Shown here piece after piece: positions 37,364-47,230 of a DNA stretch of 64,000 bases. Source of the stretch: Actinomycetales bacterium (GTDB lineage: Bacteria; Actinomycetota; Actinomycetes; Mycobacteriales; Micromonosporaceae). The stretch spans positions 1 to 64,000 of the forward strand of contig PKFB01000022.1 of assembly GCA_002919305.1 (NCBI GenBank), given 5' to 3'. The first letter of the stretch is position 1; each line of letters begins with the position of its first letter. The notes beneath the pieces are model-generated. The model had not been told where the DNA came from and did not search any database. It saw only the letters and a list, made by a program, of their open reading frames with translations. Made by a program: the position numbers and the translations under genes.

Positions 37364-40015
37364 ATGGCCTGGCGGATGACCCGGACAGAGGCGGCGATGA
37401 TCGCCGGTACGCCCGTGGTCTACCTGGCCGTCGTGGCCTGGACGTGGCCGCGCGCCCAGGCCACCTTCGCCATGATGGCGCTGGCCCTGGCGTACCCCAC
37501 CGCCGTGTTCACGGTCGTGCTGCTCCGCCGCGCGTGGATCGTTCGCCTCTCGGAGAACTTCAGACCATGCCGGGGGACGGGTCTGCTCGGAATGGGGGTG
37601 CTCACCGGCGGGCTGGGCCTGGTGGGCGCCGCGGTCGCACCGGCCGACCTGGCCGCCTCTGTCCTGGCCATCGGGTTGATCGTGGCGGCCGTGATGTACG
37701 CGCTGGGCCTGCTGATGCTTCCGGGAGTAGCGCCGAGCTGGACGACGCGGGTGGGGCGGCTGTTGGACGGCCTGGTGATCGGCAGCTGCCTGTTTTTCGC
37801 CGCATGGACGCTGATCGTCGCGCCCCTGCGGGGGCAGGGACCGGGGCCACGGGGCATGGAGCCCACCCTGGTGGTGCTCGTCTGCTACGTGCTCGCCGCG
37901 GGGTTGAGTACCGCGGTGCTCGCGGCGCTGCGCGCGGTACACCACCGGCGCGCCGCGGTACGGTGCGCCGGTGGTGTGGGGCTGGCGTTGAGCGGAAGCA
38001 CCGCTGTGGTGGTCCTGTCGCTGCTGGAGGCGCCAGACCCTGCCCTATGGGGCGCCACCACGGTATGGGCCACGGGGCTCGCCGTGCTGTGGACCGGTGT
38101 CCGGCGGACCAGGGCGGCTCCGTCAGCGCCGTGGACGCTGCGGCCGCCCGAGGGGCCTGACGACGCATCGCTGTTGATCGGGCCGATCGGGTTGGCGCTG
38201 GTGGGGGCCTTTCACCACGTGGTCACGGTGGGGAGGTTCGGGTTCTATACCGCGATGGCGGGGGTCGCGATGCTCCTCGCGATCACTGCCCGAGAGTGGT
38301 ACGCCAGCCTCAACGCGCACCGCTCCACCGCTCGGTGTACGCGGCGAGGGATGGACTTTCGCTGTATCGCCCCTGGCCTCGGGGACGTGACCGTGGCGGT
38401 GGACACCGACCAGGCGGTGGGCTGGCAGTCCGCTGCCGTCGCTCGCCGGCTCGGTGTGTTCGAGCGGGACGTCTCTGGCCGCTCGTTCCTGGCTCTGATC
38501 CACCCTGATGACCGCGAGCGCGTCATCCGGTGCCTGGGAGAGGCCTCGGATGGCGTGTTGGCGGGGCCGTGGACGGTCGAGTTCCGATTGTGGGATAAGG
38601 CCGGACGGTGGCGCACCACCAAAGCCACCGTCACCGAGTACCAAGCGGCGTCCGAGACCGCCTCGCTGACGATGCGTGTTCGTGACGCCAGTGTCCGGGG
38701 CGGACCGCAACAGGCACCGCATCACCTGGCATTCACCGACTCTTTGACCGGACTGCCCAATCGGCGGGCGTTGTGTCAGGCGATTGAGGAGAAGCAGCGG
38801 CGGGCCGCGGCGGAGCCCTGGGTGGTGCTCGCGATCGGGCTGGACGGCTTTAAACGGATCAACGATGTCCGAGGCCATGACATCGGCGACGCCATCCTGG
38901 TGGAGGTCGCCAACCGGCTACGAGCCGCGTTGGGGGACCGGGATCTGGTGGCGCGGATCGCCGGCGGGGAATTCGCGGTGCTGACCGTGGCGGAACCGGA
39001 CCAGGCTCGGGCCATGGGCACCCGGCTGTTCGCTCTGCTGACGGAGCCGTATCGCCTGGCCTACGGTATGGAGTACTTGACGGTCAGTATCGGCATAGCC
39101 CGAGGCGACGGAACAAGCACGGTCGAAGAGATTCTGCGCGCCGCCGACTTGGCCCTGCGGCATGCCAAACGATCCGGACGGGGCCGGGTGGAGTGGTTCG
39201 ACGAGTCGCTGGAGTACCAGATGCTGCGGCGACTGACCTTCGAACACGAACTGCGGGGCGCCATCGAGCGGGGAGAACTGGATTTGGCGTACCAGCCCAT
39301 CGTGGCGCTCACCGACAGCCGACCGGTGGGGGCCGAGGCGCTGCTGCGGTGGCGGCACCCGACGTTGGGGCCGGTGAACCCCGCAGAGTTTATGCCCGTG
39401 GCCGAGGACATCGGTCTGATCACCCAGATCGAGGAGTGGGTTCTCCACCATGGGCTCCGGCGCCTGGCACAGTGGCGCGCCGAAGGGCGAGATGTATGGC
39501 TATCGGTCAATATTTCGCCGCACCGGCTGCGTTCGGCGGGATTCGTAGGGGACGTCGCGGCGCTGCTGGACATCCATCGGGTACCCGCCGATCGGCTCGT
39601 GGTGGAGATCAGCGAGCGTGGGATGACCGGTGACGCAGGGGAGCTGGCGGCACCGTTAGCGGCGCTGCGCGCGCTGGGAACCCGAACCGCGCTGGATGAT
39701 TTCGGGGCGGGGTACTCCTCCCTGGCGCAGCTGCGGCGACTCCCGGTTGACCTCCTCAAGATCGACCAGACGTTGATCACCGATCCGGTCGTTCCAGGCG
39801 GATCCGGGGGGTCGCTTTCTGACGTGGTGGTGTGCCTGGGGCAGCGGTTGGGCATGGAGGTGGTGGCCGAAGGAGTCGAGCATCCCGCCCAGCGAGAATT
39901 GCTTACCGCCGCCGGCTGCCACTTCGGCCAAGGGCACTTGTTCAGCCGTCCGTTGCCGGCCGAGCACGTCGAAGCCTATTTCGACGCTCCTCGCAGAGGG
40001 AACGACGTGCGATGA
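37364..40015 (+). CDS. Membrane PAS/degenerate-GGDEF/EAL protein, probable c-di-GMP phosphodiesterase
   Basis: 883 aa: seven or more N-terminal hydrophobic segments (~10-320), a PAS-like region (~355-470), a GGDEF-type domain and an EAL domain. The cyclase site is decayed: AGGEF replaces GGDEF, the metal-binding DxD is GLD (IGLDGFK), and the RxxD inhibitory site is missing. The EAL domain keeps its expected residues (GAEALLRW, VNIS, EISERG, LDDFGAGYSS, LLKIDQ, VVAEGVEH, GQGHLFSRP). GGAGG precedes the ATG at 37364; a longer in-frame start overlaps ilvD. Its TGA overlaps the ATG of the ilvB leader peptide, so read-through transcripts enter the ilv attenuator. Confidence 0.9.
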   Translation: MAWRMTRTEAAMIAGTPVVYLAVVAWTWPRAQATFAMMALALAYPTAVFTVVLLRRAWIVRLSENFRPCRGTGLLGMGVLTGGLGLVGAAVAPADLAASVLAIGLIVAAVMYALGLLMLPGVAPSWTTRVGRLLDGLVIGSCLFFAAWTLIVAPLRGQGPGPRGMEPTLVVLVCYVLAAGLSTAVLAALRAVHHRRAAVRCAGGVGLALSGSTAVVVLSLLEAPDPALWGATTVWATGLAVLWTGVRRTRAAPSAPWTLRPPEGPDDASLLIGPIGLALVGAFHHVVTVGRFGFYTAMAGVAMLLAITAREWYASLNAHRSTARCTRRGMDFRCIAPGLGDVTVAVDTDQAVGWQSAAVARRLGVFERDVSGRSFLALIHPDDRERVIRCLGEASDGVLAGPWTVEFRLWDKAGRWRTTKATVTEYQAASETASLTMRVRDASVRGGPQQAPHHLAFTDSLTGLPNRRALCQAIEEKQRRAAAEPWVVLAIGLDGFKRINDVRGHDIGDAILVEVANRLRAALGDRDLVARIAGGEFAVLTVAEPDQARAMGTRLFALLTEPYRLAYGMEYLTVSIGIARGDGTSTVEEILRAADLALRHAKRSGRGRVEWFDESLEYQMLRRLTFEHELRGAIERGELDLAYQPIVALTDSRPVGAEALLRWRHPTLGPVNPAEFMPVAEDIGLITQIEEWVLHHGLRRLAQWRAEGRDVWLSVNISPHRLRSAGFVGDVAALLDIHRVPADRLVVEISERGMTGDAGELAAPLAALRALGTRTALDDFGAGYSSLAQLRRLPVDLLKIDQTLITDPVVPGGSGGSLSDVVVCLGQRLGMEVVAEGVEHPAQRELLTAAGCHFGQGHLFSRPLPAEHVEAYFDAPRRGNDVR

Positions 40016-40062
40016 CAGCGCTGGTCATCGTTTCGTCGTTACCACCATGTGGGACAAGTTGA
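40012..40062 (+). CDS. ilvB leader peptide (attenuation)
   Basis: 16-aa ORF reading MTALVIVSSLPPCGTS. It has a Leu-Val-Ile-Val run plus a later Leu encoded by TTA, a codon expected to be rare in DNA this GC-rich. AGAGGGA precedes the ATG. It overlaps the stop of the EAL gene by 4 bp and is followed by three hairpins, the last with six T residues. This is the classical arrangement for ribosome-mediated attenuation responding to charged Leu, Val and Ile tRNAs, as known for ilvBNC of other actinobacteria. Confidence 0.8.
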   Translation: MTALVIVSSLPPCGTS

Positions 40063-40082
40063 CTCAGGGCGTGAGATGCGCC

Positions 40083-40208
40083 AAGCTGGCATCGTGCTGT
40101 CCTACCAGCTTTCTCGCCGAAGCCGCCTCGTAGTACTTACCTAGCGCACCGTCTGTCGGTCCCGACGGTGCGCCGCCCCCGTGCGTCTGAAGCACGCGGG
40201 CATTTTTT
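40083..40208 (+). promoter_or_regulatory. ilvB attenuator
   Basis: Three stems follow the leader peptide: AAGCTGG/CCAGCTT (40083-40111), a perfect 10-bp GCGCACCGTC/GACGGTGCGC (40144-40173), and an intrinsic terminator CCCGTGC...GCACGCGGG (about 40176-40200) followed by TTTTTT at 40203-40208. Stalling in the leader would change which stems form. The remaining ~190 bp to ilvB is AT-richer and holds a repeated AGCGACATAACA (40264-40275, 40282-40293). Confidence 0.8.
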
Positions 40209-40400
40209 ATGTCTGCACTCCTTATCGCGGCACCGCGAAAGCGAGTATCAGACGGGCACCGGCAGCGACATAACACCGATAAGCGACATAACAAGCGACC
40301 CGCCTGCGACTCTCTGTGACGAACCACCCCGACAACCGAGGACCTAGAGCCCAGTTAGAACCAGTTAGGACCCAGCCGCCAGCCAGAATCCAATCCGACA

Positions 40401-42245
40401 GTGAACCGGACCCGGACTGCCATGACGACGAATCTGAACAGGCAATCTAAGCCCACGACGAATCCATATGGACACAACACCGGACCGACCGTTACCGACG
40501 TTCCGATGACCGGCGCCCAGGCGCTCATCCGCTCCCTGGAAGCGGTCGGCGTGGAGGTCATCTTCGGGATCCCGGGCGGAGCGATCCTGCCCGCGTACGA
40601 CCCACTGTTCGACTCCACCGCGCTCCGTCACATCCTGGTCCGTCACGAGCAGGGTGCCGGCCACGCCGCGGAGGGTTACGCGCAGGCGACCGGCAAGGTC
40701 GGGGTCTGCATGGCCACCTCTGGGCCGGGCGCCACCAACCTGGTGACGCCGATCGCCGACGCATACATGGATTCCGTGCCGATCGTGGCCATCACCGGCC
40801 AGGTCGCCACCGCCGCCATCGGTACCGACGCGTTCCAGGAAGCCGACATCCACGGCATCACCATGCCGATCACCAAGCACAACTTCCTGGTCTCGTCCGG
40901 TGAGGAGCTGCCTCGGATAATCGCCGAGGCGTTTCACCTGGCCTCCACCGGCCGTCCTGGTCCGGTTCTGGTGGACATCCCCAAGGACGTGCTCACCAGC
41001 CAGACCACCTTCTCCTGGCCGCCCACCCTGGATCTGCCCGGTTACCGCCCTACGTTGAACCCCCACGGCAAGCAGATTCGGGAGGCGGCGCGGTTGATGC
41101 TCAGCAGCCGACGCCCCGTGCTGTACGTGGGAGGCGGCGTGCTCAAGGCCCGGGCCACCGCCCAGCTGCGCAGGCTGGCCGAGCTCACCGGTATCCCGGT
41201 GGTCACCACCCTGATGGCCCGGGGCGCCTTCCCCGACAGCCACCCCCAGCACCTGGGCATGCCCGGCATGCACGGCACCGTCGCCGCGGTTTACGCGCTG
41301 CAGAAGGCCGACCTGCTGGTGGCGCTGGGGACCCGCTTCGATGACCGGGTGACCGGCAAGCTGTCCTCGTTCGCTCCCGACGCGACGGTCGTGCACGCCG
41401 ACATTGACCCGGCCGAGATCGGCAAGAACCGACAGGCCGACGTGCCGATCGTCGGGGATGCCCGTCAGGTCATCACCGAACTGATCAACGCGGTGGAGGC
41501 GGAGCTGGCCGCGGGGAAGACGACGGACCTGACCGGATGGTGGCAGCAGCTGAACGACATCCGGCGGCGTTACCCGCTGGGCTGGGAGGAGCCCGCCGAC
41601 GGCACCCTGGCGCCCCAGTACGTCATCAAGCGGCTGGGTGAAATTGTGGGCACCGACGCCATCTACGTCGCAGGCGTCGGCCAGCACCAGATGTGGGCTA
41701 GTCAGTTCATCACCTACGACAAGCCCTACACCTGGATCAACTCCGGTGGTCTGGGCACCATGGGGTTCGCGGTGCCGGCGGCGATGGGGGCCAAGGTGGG
41801 CCGCCCGGACACCACCGTGTGGGCCATCGACGGCGACGGCTGCTTCCAGATGACCAACCAGGAGCTGGCCACTTGCGCTCTGGAGGGCATCCCGATCAAG
41901 GTCGCCGTGATCAACAATGGCAACCTGGGCATGGTGCGCCAATGGCAAACCTTGTTCTACGACGAGCGTTACAGCCAGACCGACCTGGGTACCCACAAGC
42001 ACCGCATCCCTGACTTCGTCAAACTCGCCGAGGCGCTGGGATGCGTCGGGATGCGCTGCGAGAACGCGAGCGAAGTGGACCGCACCATCGAGGCGGCCCA
42101 GGCTATCGACGACCGCCCCGTCGTGGTGGACTTCGTGGTCGGCAAGGACGCCATGGTGTGGCCGATGGTGCCGGCCGGTACCAGCAACGACGAGATCATG
42201 TTCGCCCGAGGCGTCCGCCCGATCTTCGATGAGGACGATGTGTGA
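40401..42245 (+). CDS. ilvB: Acetolactate synthase large subunit
   Basis: 614-aa ThDP- and FAD-dependent enzyme for the first common step of branched-chain amino acid synthesis. Catalytic Glu in [19 protein letters not shown]-domain and [10 protein letters not shown]; ThDP motif [15 protein letters not shown]...NN. The first ~35 residues are a variable, charged extension. The GTG at 40401 is used here; ATG at 40422 (MTTNLNRQ) is an alternative. Controlled by the upstream attenuator. The stop overlaps the start of ilvN by one base. Confidence 0.96.
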   Translation: MNRTRTAMTTNLNRQSKPTTNPYGHNTGPTVTDVPMTGAQALIRSLEAVGVEVIFGIPGGAILPAYDPLFDSTALRHILVRHEQGAGHAAEGYAQATGKVGVCMATSGPGATNLVTPIADAYMDSVPIVAITGQVATAAIGTDAFQEADIHGITMPITKHNFLVSSGEELPRIIAEAFHLASTGRPGPVLVDIPKDVLTSQTTFSWPPTLDLPGYRPTLNPHGKQIREAARLMLSSRRPVLYVGGGVLKARATAQLRRLAELTGIPVVTTLMARGAFPDSHPQHLGMPGMHGTVAAVYALQKADLLVALGTRFDDRVTGKLSSFAPDATVVHADIDPAEIGKNRQADVPIVGDARQVITELINAVEAELAAGKTTDLTGWWQQLNDIRRRYPLGWEEPADGTLAPQYVIKRLGEIVGTDAIYVAGVGQHQMWASQFITYDKPYTWINSGGLGTMGFAVPAAMGAKVGRPDTTVWAIDGDGCFQMTNQELATCALEGIPIKVAVINNGNLGMVRQWQTLFYDERYSQTDLGTHKHRIPDFVKLAEALGCVGMRCENASEVDRTIEAAQAIDDRPVVVDFVVGKDAMVWPMVPAGTSNDEIMFARGVRPIFDEDDV

Positions 42246-42760
42246 TGAGCAAGCACACGCTGTCAGTGCTGGTGGAGAACAAGCCCGGGGTGCTCGCCCG
42301 GGTCGCCGGCCTGTTCTCCCGGCGGGGTTTCAACATTGACTCTCTAGCGGTCGGTGAGACCGAACACCCCGGGATTTCGCGGATGACCATCGTGGTCAAC
42401 GTCGAGGACTCCCCGCTGGAGCAGGTCACCAAGCAGCTCAACAAGCTGGTCAATGTTTTGAAGATCGTCGAGCTGGACCCGGCCAGTTCGGTGCAGCGAG
42501 AGCTTCTATTGGTCAAGGTGCGCGCAGACCTGTCGACTCGGTCGCATGTCCTGGAGACGGTGCAGCTGTTCCGGGCGAAGGTGGTCGACGTGGCACCGGA
42601 CACCGTCACGATCGAGGCGACCGGCACACCCGACAAACTGGCGGCACTGCTGCGTGTTCTGGAGCCCTTCGGCATCAAGGAGATGGTCCAGTCGGGTCTG
42701 GTGGCGGTGGGACGGGGACCCCGCTCCATCACCAGCCCCATCCTGCGCAGCGCCTCCTGA
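42245..42760 (+). CDS. ilvN: Acetolactate synthase small (regulatory) subunit
   Basis: 171 aa with the N-terminal ACT domain [40 protein letters not shown] that binds valine for feedback inhibition, and the C-terminal ALS_ss_C domain (LLVKVRADLSTRSHVLETVQLFRAKVVDV). The ATG at 42245 shares a base with the ilvB TGA (TGATG). Normal family length. Confidence 0.96.
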   Translation: MSKHTLSVLVENKPGVLARVAGLFSRRGFNIDSLAVGETEHPGISRMTIVVNVEDSPLEQVTKQLNKLVNVLKIVELDPASSVQRELLLVKVRADLSTRSHVLETVQLFRAKVVDVAPDTVTIEATGTPDKLAALLRVLEPFGIKEMVQSGLVAVGRGPRSITSPILRSAS

Positions 42761-42788
42761 AGGCCCGCCTTACATCGATGAGCGTTAT

Positions 42789-42854
42789 TTGGAACCGGTC
42801 GTCGTCGCCCTAATCAGACGGGTGAGGCGGTGGGTTCTGAATGAGGCTCAATGA
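42789..42854 (+). other. Possible branched-chain-rich mini-ORF before ilvC
   Basis: A 21-codon frame beginning with TTG and containing Val-Val-Val-Ala-Leu-Ile (the Leu as CTA), ending 24 bp before the ilvC ATG. It resembles a leader peptide, but it has no clear ribosome binding site and no terminator hairpin follows. Listed as a possibility only. Confidence 0.2.
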
Positions 42855-43892
<1,038 letters not shown>

Positions 43893-43966
43893 AGACACAA
43901 TCGTCTGGAGCCATCCACCCGGGACCTGTCAGGATCACCTCCACATCCCCGGGTGGTGCTCCCATG

Positions 43967-43991
43967 AGGGGTACGCGACGCGCGTACCCCT
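43967..43991 (+). terminator. ilvC terminator hairpin
   Basis: AGGGGTACGCG, loop ACG, CGCGTACCCCT: 11-bp perfect arms, followed by TTATCT, 75 bp past the ilvC stop. Same stem core as the glyA terminator. Confidence 0.85.
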
Positions 43992-44095
43992 TTATCTGTG
44001 CCCCTTTGGTGGTGCGTCCGCGCCGCTTCTGTCGGCTTCTGTCAGCTCGAGCCGAGGTCGGACACGCCGAGGAGACCACATCAGGCGATGCTCCA

Positions 44096-44860
44096 TCACC
44101 GCCCGGTGGTGGCGCGCCGCTCGATCAGCCGCTCCCGACGGCGGGCAGCAAGCCAGCGACGGGAGCGAGGGGTGGCCAGCAGGATCAGCATCGTGGCGGC
44201 GGCGCCCCCGAAGAGGGCGAGCAACATCGAGAACACCATGGCGGTCAGGCCAACCGCCTCGCCACGCAGACGAGCGGCGATGAGCGGAACCAGGTACCAG
44301 GCGGTGACAGCCAGCATGGCGCACCCAGCTATGCGCACCAGCGCCATGGCACCCCGGTTGGTCATGCTGACCGCGCCCACCAACGCCGCAACAGCGACCC
44401 CCAGCGCGGCGAGCATCAAGAACCCAGCGACGACGCTCCCCGCCGTGGCACGAGCCAGCGCCATCCCCGCCAACATCACCATCGGTAGGGCGAGCAGGCC
44501 ACACAGGTAGGCGGAGACCACAACGCGTACCGGGGGCGGGCCCGCCGGTGCGGCGCCGCGGATGCTGAACGTGTGTGATGCGAAGGCCGCGGGCAGCGGG
44601 CGCTCCGTGGCGTGGGGACCCGGCGTGGTGGGGGAAGGGCGGGCCGAGGGAGGCGGCGGCAGGATGTCGTCCGTATCAGGGATGACGAGGGTGACGCCGT
44701 CGGAGGCGCCGGGGTCGGTGGAGGCGTCTGAGCCGCTTGGAGCGCCTCGAAGGGGGTCCTGGTCGCTGGAGGCATCGGCGTGCGGCCCGGCGGCGTGACG
44801 GGAGATCCCGGACCCCGACAGGAAGTCCTCGATGTGATCTCGGTCATCACTGTACGTCAC
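44096..44860 (-). CDS. Hypothetical membrane protein with acidic Pro-rich N-terminus
   Basis: 254 aa. Residues 1-110 are hydrophilic, rich in Asp, Ser, Pro and Gly and probably cytoplasmic and disordered. The rest contains about four hydrophobic helices (VVVSAYLCGLLALPMVML, AGFLMLAALGVAVAALVGAV, ALVRIAGCAMLAVTAWYL, AMVFSMLLALFGGAAATMLILL) and ends in a strongly basic tail (RSRRWLAARRRERLIERR). Starts with GTG. No family recognised. Converges with ilvC and is divergent from serA. Confidence 0.7.
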   Translation of the reverse strand: MTYSDDRDHIEDFLSGSGISRHAAGPHADASSDQDPLRGAPSGSDASTDPGASDGVTLVIPDTDDILPPPPSARPSPTTPGPHATERPLPAAFASHTFSIRGAAPAGPPPVRVVVSAYLCGLLALPMVMLAGMALARATAGSVVAGFLMLAALGVAVAALVGAVSMTNRGAMALVRIAGCAMLAVTAWYLVPLIAARLRGEAVGLTAMVFSMLLALFGGAAATMLILLATPRSRRWLAARRRERLIERRATTGR

Positions 44861-45346
44861 GGCACGCGTCCTCCACGCTGAGGCATCGCCGGCGCGATCG
44901 TAACGATGAGGACATCATGGATGGGGGATCGTGACGCTCCGTCCCGGATTTTGGAAAACCGCTGGCTAGACTCAAAAGAGAGACGGTGAGCACGCTCACG
45001 TCGGGGCGGGCGGGATGTTGCCCGGTACGCACCCTACGATCGGACTACACCCACGTGCCGGCACCGTACGGCTCACCGGGGTGCCGGATCTTCGCACGAC
45101 CTGCGTTCCGGCATCGTGGAGCGTCAGCCGCTCCGGATCGGCGAAGACCGTAACGGTCCGGGTCATACCGGACGCGGAGGGCGTACCAGATACCGACGCG
45201 TACGACATATGAAGCGCGATGTGGCGCTCATCCCCGCCCGGGCGTCCACATCGGCGCACCGGACGTCGCCGGTTCACCGGTGACCGCACGTGATGTCCAC
45301 CACAGATGGTGGGCTAACAAGCCATCGAGAAGCCCGCGAGGACCGC
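44861..45346. other. Gene-free region upstream of serA
   Basis: 486 bp. It contains an 8-bp inverted repeat CCGGCACC/GGTGCCGG (45058-45087) and a TCCC-N7-GGAA element at 44942-44956 that weakly resembles the cimA/leuC operator-like sequence, with TAGACT just after it as a possible -10 box. Open frames on both strands near 45000-45290 have no ribosome binding sites and I do not call them genes. Confidence 0.45.
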
Positions 45347-47002
45347 ATGACCCTTCCCAGCGATCGTTCCATGGCCGCTCCCCGAACTGTGACGCGTGCT
45401 CCCGGAGACCAGCCTGTTGTCCTGATCGCCGAGCAGCTCGCTCCGTCCGCGATCGACGTCCTAGCCGATGACTTCGATGTTCGCCACGTCGACGGCACCG
45501 ACCGTCCGGCCTTGCTGGCCGCTGTCGCTGACGCCGACGCGCTGCTGGTACGTAGCGCCACCAAGGTCGACGCCGAGGTGCTCGCGGCGGCGCCCCGTCT
45601 CACCGTGGTCGCGCGGGCCGGGGTCGGGCTGGACAACATCGATGTCGCCGCCGCGACGGCCCGGGGTGTGATGGTCGTCAACGCGCCGACCTCCAACATC
45701 GTCAGCGCCGCTGAGCAGGCGGTGGCGCTGCTGCTGGCCTGCGCACGCAACATCGCGGCGGCGAACGCCGCGCTGAAGGGCGGGGAGTGGAAGCGTTCGA
45801 AGTACACCGGCGTAGAGCTGGCCGGCAAGACGGTCGGCATCATCGGCCTGGGCCGCATCGGCATGCTCTTCGCCCAGCGGATGAGCGCCTTCGGTACTCG
45901 CCTGATCGCCTACGACCCGTACGTCCAGCCGGCCCGCGCCGCCCAGCTGGGGGTGCGTCTGGTTGGCCTGGAGGAGCTGCTCGCTGAGAGCGACTTCATC
46001 TCCATCCACCTGCCCAAGACGCCGGAGACGGTCGGCCTGATCGGCGCCAAGGAACTGGCGATGGTCAAGCCAGGGGTCCGCATTATCAACGCGGCTCGTG
46101 GTGGCTTGATCGACGAAGACGCGCTGGTCGCCGCTCTCGCCGATGGGCGGGTCGCCGGCGCCGGTATCGATGTGTTCGCCAACGAGCCGTGCACCTCATC
46201 GCCGCTGTTCCAGTTCGACAACGTGGTGGTGACGCCGCACCTGGGCGCCTCGACCGTCGAGGCCCAAGACAAGGCGGGTCTGGCGGTGGCCCGTAGCGTC
46301 AAGCTGGCGTTGCAGGGCGAGTTCGTACCCGACGCGGTCAACGTCCAGGCCGGCGGTGTGGTCGCTGAGGATGTGCGGCCGCTGCTGCCGTTGGCGGAGA
46401 AGCTGGGCCGGGTGTTCACGGCGGTGGCTGGAGGCGTGGCCGCCTCGCTGACGGTAGAGGTCCGCGGCGAGGTGACCGACAACGACGTGAGCGTGTTGCA
46501 GCTGGCCGCGACCAAGGGCGTGTTCCTGGACGTCGTCACCGAGCAGGTCACCTACGTCAATGCGCCCCTGCTGGCGAAGGAACGCGGGGTGGACATTGGG
46601 CTGGTCACCAGCCCGGACAGCCCCGACTACCACAACCTCGTCACGGTTCGGGGTGCGCTGCCTGACGGCCGCTCGGTTCAGATCTCCGGCACCCTGGTCA
46701 CCGGGCCTCGGGAGGTCGAGAAGCTGACCGAGGTCGATGGCTACGACGTGGACATCCCGCTGGTCGGCCACCTGGTCTTCCTGCGGTACGCGGACCGGCC
46801 CGGTGTGGTCGGCATCATCGGCCGTGCGTTCGGTGACGTCGGCATCAACATCGCCTCGATGCAGGTATCGCGGCGGGAGGCCGGCGGTGAGGCGCTGATG
46901 GTGCTGGATGTCGACTCTCCGGTCTCGGCCGAGCTGGTCACGGAGGTGGCCGGAGCTATCGGCGCGACCGCCGCCGCGGCGGTGAACCTCGCCGAGCACT
47001 GA
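45347..47002 (+). CDS. serA: D-3-phosphoglycerate dehydrogenase
   Basis: 551 aa, the long actinobacterial form with an extra (ASB) domain before the C-terminal ACT domain. It makes 3-phosphohydroxypyruvate for serine synthesis. NAD motif VGIIGLGRIGMLFA; catalytic Arg in NAARGGLIDED, Glu in VFANEPCTSS, His in TPHLGASTVEAQ; ACT domain from LVFLRYADRPGVVGIIGRAFGD binds serine. The ATG at 45347 follows GCGAGG; an in-frame start at 45290 would add 19 unlikely residues. Ends before a terminator at 47035. Confidence 0.95.
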   Translation: MTLPSDRSMAAPRTVTRAPGDQPVVLIAEQLAPSAIDVLADDFDVRHVDGTDRPALLAAVADADALLVRSATKVDAEVLAAAPRLTVVARAGVGLDNIDVAAATARGVMVVNAPTSNIVSAAEQAVALLLACARNIAAANAALKGGEWKRSKYTGVELAGKTVGIIGLGRIGMLFAQRMSAFGTRLIAYDPYVQPARAAQLGVRLVGLEELLAESDFISIHLPKTPETVGLIGAKELAMVKPGVRIINAARGGLIDEDALVAALADGRVAGAGIDVFANEPCTSSPLFQFDNVVVTPHLGASTVEAQDKAGLAVARSVKLALQGEFVPDAVNVQAGGVVAEDVRPLLPLAEKLGRVFTAVAGGVAASLTVEVRGEVTDNDVSVLQLAATKGVFLDVVTEQVTYVNAPLLAKERGVDIGLVTSPDSPDYHNLVTVRGALPDGRSVQISGTLVTGPREVEKLTEVDGYDVDIPLVGHLVFLRYADRPGVVGIIGRAFGDVGINIASMQVSRREAGGEALMVLDVDSPVSAELVTEVAGAIGATAAAAVNLAEH

Positions 47003-47034
47003 CCACTGGCGTACCACTTCGCCGTTGCGATAGA

Positions 47035-47092
47035 CAGGCGAGGGGTCCCGCGCGTCCGCCATGTCAGGTTCCCGCGCGGCGCCCCTCGCCTG
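47035..47092. terminator. serA terminator
   Basis: Outer arms CAGGCGAGGGG (47035-47045) and CCCCTCGCCTG (47082-47092), 11 bp perfect, with an inner GC stem (GCGCG/CGCGC). Lies 33 bp past serA between convergent genes, so it can act on both strands. Confidence 0.75.
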
Positions 47093-47190
47093 ACGCGCTA
47101 TATGAGAAGTAGTAAGGAAAACGAATCGGTGTTCTGGGAACCCGGGCACGGCACACCCGGGCGCCTGGGGCGCCGGTCGTGTGTGGAGGC

Positions 47191-47230
47191 TCCTATTTAT
47201 CTATGCCTATTTATCTCTCTAGGCATAGGA
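47191..47230. repeat. AT-rich direct and inverted repeats
   Basis: CCTATTTATCT occurs twice (47192-47202, 47206-47216), and CTATGCC (47201-47207) is the reverse complement of GGCATAG (47222-47228). This lies around the stop codon of the minus-strand membrane protein gene and is unusually AT-rich for the window. It may be part of that gene's 3' end structure. Confidence 0.5.

Noticed and set aside
44996..45289. Small ORFs on both strands upstream of serA
   Set aside because: No ribosome binding sites or recognisable sequence; probably leader DNA of serA.
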